The translations under genes and the position numbers were made by a program. A stretch of 64,000 nucleotides of DNA, taken from contig JAIWZP010000013.1 in assembly GCA_025201375.1 (NCBI GenBank), forward strand, positions 434,001-498,000, in the 5' to 3' direction. The notes beneath the pieces were generated by a model, which was not told where the DNA came from, did no database searches, and was given only the letters and a program-made list of their open reading frames with translations. Origin of the DNA: Gongronella butleri. Its lineage: Eukaryota; Mucoromycota; Mucoromycetes; Mucorales; Cunninghamellaceae. Below, piece by piece: positions 60,260 to 64,000 of the stretch (positions within the stretch are counted from its first letter, which is position 1; each line of letters starts with the position of its first letter).

Positions 60260-61631
60260 AAAAAAATGAAAAGCAAGAAAAAAAAATACTCATTTTTTTC
60301 TGGTTATCTTTTTCTCTTTTTTTTTTTTGCATGACAATAGGATTCCAAATTTCATGGCAGTGGCCATCATCTTTGGCTTTTTCTTCATGTACTTTGAGGA
60401 TTTCAACAAGGAGGTGTTTTTGCACAACAAGTACCACCAGACGTGGACATATCTTCATTTCCCATTGCATCTGCTGCAAGTGGCCTTTGGCATCTCGTTG
60501 ATCGACACGTAAGTTTAGTGTTTTTTTTTTTTTTTGATGGATGGGGTTTGATGAGGCGCCCTTTTTTTAATTTTTTTGTCCGTTTGATGTAGTCTCAAGG
60601 TGTACAAGAAGCAAATGACCGATGCTGGCAAGCTGCATGAACCTGAATTTGCGGCCCATGGGTCTGGGTCTGCGTCCGAAGGCGACCATGCGCCATCTGG
60701 TGCGAGTGGTGGTGAGCATGCGCCGTCTGGTGCGAGTGGTGGTGAACATGCGCCATCTGGCGCGAGTAGTGGCGAGAACGCGGCACCTTCTGGTAGCACG
60801 GATCATGCTTCATCGGGCGCTGCAGCCGGTAATCACGCGGCCACGCCGACCCCGAGTGCCGGTGGCCATGCCAATGTCGCCAATGCGCATGTCAACGAGG
60901 TCAATGCCATCATGCCCACACACGCAGCCACAACGACACCTGTGCACGCGATCGCGGGCGTCGAGCATGCGCACCGCCTTGCACGCCGCGCCATTGCCGA
61001 CGTGCAGCAGCAGCAACAGAACGACGACGATTACAATCCCATGGACGTGGCACGACTGCAATTCGAACGCCGCAACGCGCAACATGAGCAAAAAAGAGAC
61101 AATCCCGAGTTTTATCGTCAAGGCTACTTGACACTCGGCAAATACGCGCTCCAATCGTTGGCGGCCACCGTGTTGCACGCGGCATTGGCGGCGCCAGACG
61201 CGTCGTCGGCCACGCTCGACGCGTCATCGCCACATCATCATCTGATGAAGCGCAGCGGCGCAGCGGCCGAGGGCGAAAGCGACATTTTGACCGACGAGGA
61301 AAAGGTGTTTGTGTACAAGACGTTCCTCATGTTTGGCGGCGGCATCATCGTCGTCAATTCGCTCATCAAACTACTCAATACCAAGCTCACTGGTAAAAAA
61401 ATTTTTTTTTTGAAAAAATGAAAAAAAAAAGAAACATCGCGTCTAATTCTCCCTTTTTATTTTAATGGAATAGACATGAATGGCAAAATCATCATTGGCT
61501 CGCGCCTGCTAGTTGCAACGATTCTCTGGTGCATGTGTGCTATACCTTTTGCCACGCTGGATGCTATCTACCTGCTTGCTGGCATGGTGGGCGCCGTCAT
61601 CCTGCTGGCTCTGATCGATCTTTTGGACTGA
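58250..61631 (+). CDS. LtrA-family (low temperature requirement A) multi-pass membrane protein
   Basis: About nine exons join in frame. The N-terminal about 240 residues are soluble and basic/acidic (MSTRRTGTMRRGPTMRGVRRGP...). The family's diagnostic segment then appears: KAASWLELFYDLFYVATLTQFTHSH, then YTSWFVITWWAWISSSLYTARFDTDDVVHHVWKWIEM. Multiple membrane helices follow (VLGYIALKAVLVVEYSIVLIVAI, LANLVSIGLWAGSLLILEM, ERLGLLTLIVLGENLMNLV, IPNFMAVAIIFGFFFMYFEDF). ELFYDLxFV and LGEN are LtrA hallmarks. The function is unknown; the bacterial name comes from a Listeria cold-growth mutant. A large loop before the last helices carries tandem GEHAPSGASG-like repeats. The end is DLLD at the stop 61629-61631. 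Confidence 0.85.
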
Positions 61632-61892
61632 TCCATTCTATTCCCCCCTTGACATAAAGCACATCTTTTTTTTTTTATAATTCAAAAGGAGGAGTAAGAG
61701 GGCAAAAGACTTCAAAAAATACAAGAGGAGGGGGGCAATTATATACACAAAACGAGGCAACGCATAAAAAGTAGCTAAAAAAAAAAAAGAGGAACAAGGA
61801 GGAGGGCAAGAGGGGAATGAACGAGCACGGGTAAAAATCAGACGTAAAAAAAAAGCAAAAGATGGGAAAAAATCAGAAAAAAAAAAAAAGAA

Positions 61893-63996
61893 TCAACTTC
61901 GCTTTAGAAGAGTGAGCAGTGTGGCTGCCTCGACGGCCTCGACGCCCAGCGAGGGATAATCGGCCCAATCCATGCGATTCATGGTGGTGATGTCTGCGGT
62001 GTGTCTGCGTGGACGATTGGGCGGTGTGTTTGAGGTTGGTGCGAGCCATTGGGCCGAGGGATCATCGGCAGGGACAGACGCCGGGTAGTAGGCAGGCTCG
62101 ACCATGCTGTTGGTGGTGAGTGACCGTGAGCGCACGGCTGCCGCTGAAGATGGCGATGGCGAGGATGTGGATGCAGCGGCGGCGGCGGCGGCAGCGACGG
62201 CAACGACCTCGTGTATGGACAAATGTTGGGCAGCGACGATGTTTTGCTGCATTTCGGCCTCGTCGTCGTCATCATAGGCGTCCATGTCCACGGGAAGATG
62301 CCACGGGTACGCGTCATAGCTGCTGTGCTCCACATCCACCATCATGTCATCGCCATCGTCGTCATCCTCGTCATCCTGCGAGTAATAATCGTCGTCATCG
62401 TCCATATCATCGTCATCCGTCGTCGTCTCAATCGAATAAAGGCTGCTCTGCTCCTGTCGCCATGAACTCGCCATCAATGGCATCCCCGCTTGGGCCTGTT
62501 GCGCCGCATATTGCCGCCTTGGCGAACGAAGACCCACAGGATGCGCAGGCAAAGACGCAGGCAGGCGCAATTGATGTTGTTGCTGCTGTTGTTGCTGTTG
62601 CTGAGCCAATTGCTGCTGCTGTTGCTGTTGCTGTTGTTGTTGTTGTTGTTGCTGTTTTTGCTTTTGCTTGATTTTAATCCGCTTGTCCTTTTTGGTCGCG
62701 GCACTGGTTTCGCTGCTCTGTTTCCTCTTCTTTTTCTGGTCCTTTGTGCTTGTGGACGACGCCGACTGGTTGGCACTGGACGGCGTGGGCGTCGATGCGG
62801 TGCCATTTGGCTTGTTGCCGCATAGGATTTTGCCGTGTTTCCACTTGACACCACACGCATTGCAAAGCGTGCCTGCACCCTCGGGTCCACGGCGCCACAT
62901 GGGCGTCGTCTTGGACCCGCAATACGCGCATTTGCGCCCCGACGCGTTGTTATTCGAGCTTGAACGCGAATGGCTCGAAGTGCTTGTCACCGGCGGCGAA
63001 ATGGACGCGCTCAACTCGGCCGCATCGTTCTTGCCATCTGCAGAAACAGAGACCACGTCTTGTGTCGCCGGCGTCTGCTGCTGGGAACCTAAATGTCCAT
63101 GGGGTCAGCCGCGCTTTTTTGCTTTTTTCATTGCTTTTTGGTGCTGCGGGCGGCTCTGAACTTGCCTTTGCGCTTGCCCTTTCCATTTTTGGATGTCCTC
63201 CTTGTGGACGTGGAGGCGGCCGGTGTGGGCGCGGCACTGTGCGTGGCTGCCGAGGCATCGATGGCATTGTCGGCCTTTTTCGCGCTTGCCTGTAGGGATG
63301 CCGACAGCGCCGACGTGGTGTGCCTTGTTAATTCAGTCTGGCGCTGCGAAATATTCTCGGTGTGAGACTTGATCTGTGAAAAAAAAAAATCAGTATGCGA
63401 GGGCAAAAAAAAAAAAAAAAAAAAAAAAGAACAAGAAAAAAAACGGCACAAATGAGCCCCATTGGGTCGTTTGGGGAGCATACCAATTGGATGATGTTGC
63501 GGTACGCAGCCTCAAAGCCCGCGACAAACACCTTGAGGCTGCTGTACAAGTCCTCGGATGCGTCTGCAATGGTGATGTGCGACACGGGCTGATCAACAGA
63601 CGCTTGTTTAAGCTCCAGGTCCTCGGTTTTGAGCGTCAGCGGGTACGAGCCATGATGGAATGAGCAGAAGATCTATTTTTTTTTGAAAAAAAAAGAGGAG
63701 AAACGAATAAGAAAGGGAGGCCATGAAAGCGTGGATTTTTTTTTTTTTTTTACCTCGTAGGGAGAACATGGATTGATGGTCTCGATCAGAACCTCGGAAG
63801 GGAAGCGGTAATAATGGTCGTCCTTGGACAAAGTGCTGAGCTGTGTATTGGCGGTGATGACAAGGCAGGCCAATGGATCCTTGTCACTCTTCAATTGCAA
63901 AAGAAAGAAAGCAGCGTGCATGGAGCCAAATGTCGGCGATGACAGCGCCGACACGCCAAGGAACCGAACGGCCTCCAAGTTCGAATCCAGCGGCAT
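61893..63996 (-). CDS. GATA-type zinc-finger protein, possibly 5' partial
   Basis: Four exons are seen. The most N-terminal part ([20 protein letters not shown]...) begins four bases from the window edge and no upstream stop is visible, so the true start may lie outside. Its first about 150 residues match no family I know. A basic Ser/Lys region follows, then a GATA finger [36 protein letters not shown] (CX2C-18-CX2C, fungal type). The rest has a glutamine tract near 62600, acidic Asp runs and an Ala/Ser tail ending LLTLLKRS. A nuclear DNA-binding regulator is likely. One intron uses a GC donor (GCAAGT at 63165). Confidence 0.82.
63089..63165 (-). other. GC-AG intron in the GATA gene
   Basis: The join KGKRKG to [10 protein letters not shown] needs the donor GCAAGTTC and the acceptor CATTTAG. 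The alternative of reading through ends in a stop after STKKQ. It is the same donor form as in the giant gene. Confidence 0.65.
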
Positions 63997-64000
63997 CGAA

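Overview
The window is nuclear DNA of a filamentous fungus, most likely an early-diverging (Mucoromycota-like) lineage; the phylum is an inference. Every recognisable gene is split by short spliceosomal introns, and the gene set is fungal/eukaryotic: Dhr1/DHX37, Esf2, Hel2/ZNF598, mitochondrial Dic1, a Pcp1/PARL-type rhomboid and a GATA factor. The introns share an unusual look: a run of A just after the 5' splice site and a run of T just before the 3' splice site.

Layout. Bases 1-20815 (+) hold one giant gene, open at the left edge, coding for roughly 6,000 visible residues. It has seven beta-trefoil (ricin-B-like) domains, then 18 canonical copies of an amphipathic repeat, with glycine-zipper-like segments between them, in a one-intron-per-repeat array, then divergent helical repeats, and finally a degenerate HAD-like domain. 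After a gene-free gap come dic1 (-), hel2 (+), a tandem ABC ATPase like yeast YDR061W (-), a small six-cysteine secreted protein (+), a GDSL/phospholipase-B-like lipase (-), a GTPBP1/2-type GTPase (+) and a mitochondrial rhomboid-like protein lacking both catalytic residues (-). A second repeat-bearing gap precedes an intact five-exon Fanzor (eukaryotic TnpB homologue) gene (+, 39356-43210) whose 3' flank carries three perfect stem-loops. Then come esf2 (+), a gap with a 9-bp minisatellite, an RRM/polyQ/SR protein (-), dhr1 (-, at least 16 exons), a 2.9-kb gene-free gap, an LtrA-family membrane protein (+) and a GATA zinc-finger protein (-) reaching the right edge.

The genes do not form a pathway. 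Dhr1 and Esf2 both serve 40S ribosome assembly, and Hel2 is a ribosome quality-control ligase; this clustering is probably coincidental. A degenerate dispersed repeat of about 150 bp occurs only in the gene-free gaps (four copies recognised), so these gaps look like decayed mobile-element territory. The Fanzor gene lies against one of them.

The strongest candidates for something undescribed are the giant beta-trefoil/glycine-zipper/HAD protein, with its higher-order tandem duplication, and the intact Fanzor with its structured 3' flank. The pseudo-rhomboid comes next. Exon joins were worked out by eye from reading frame and splice-site phase; none has been checked against transcripts.
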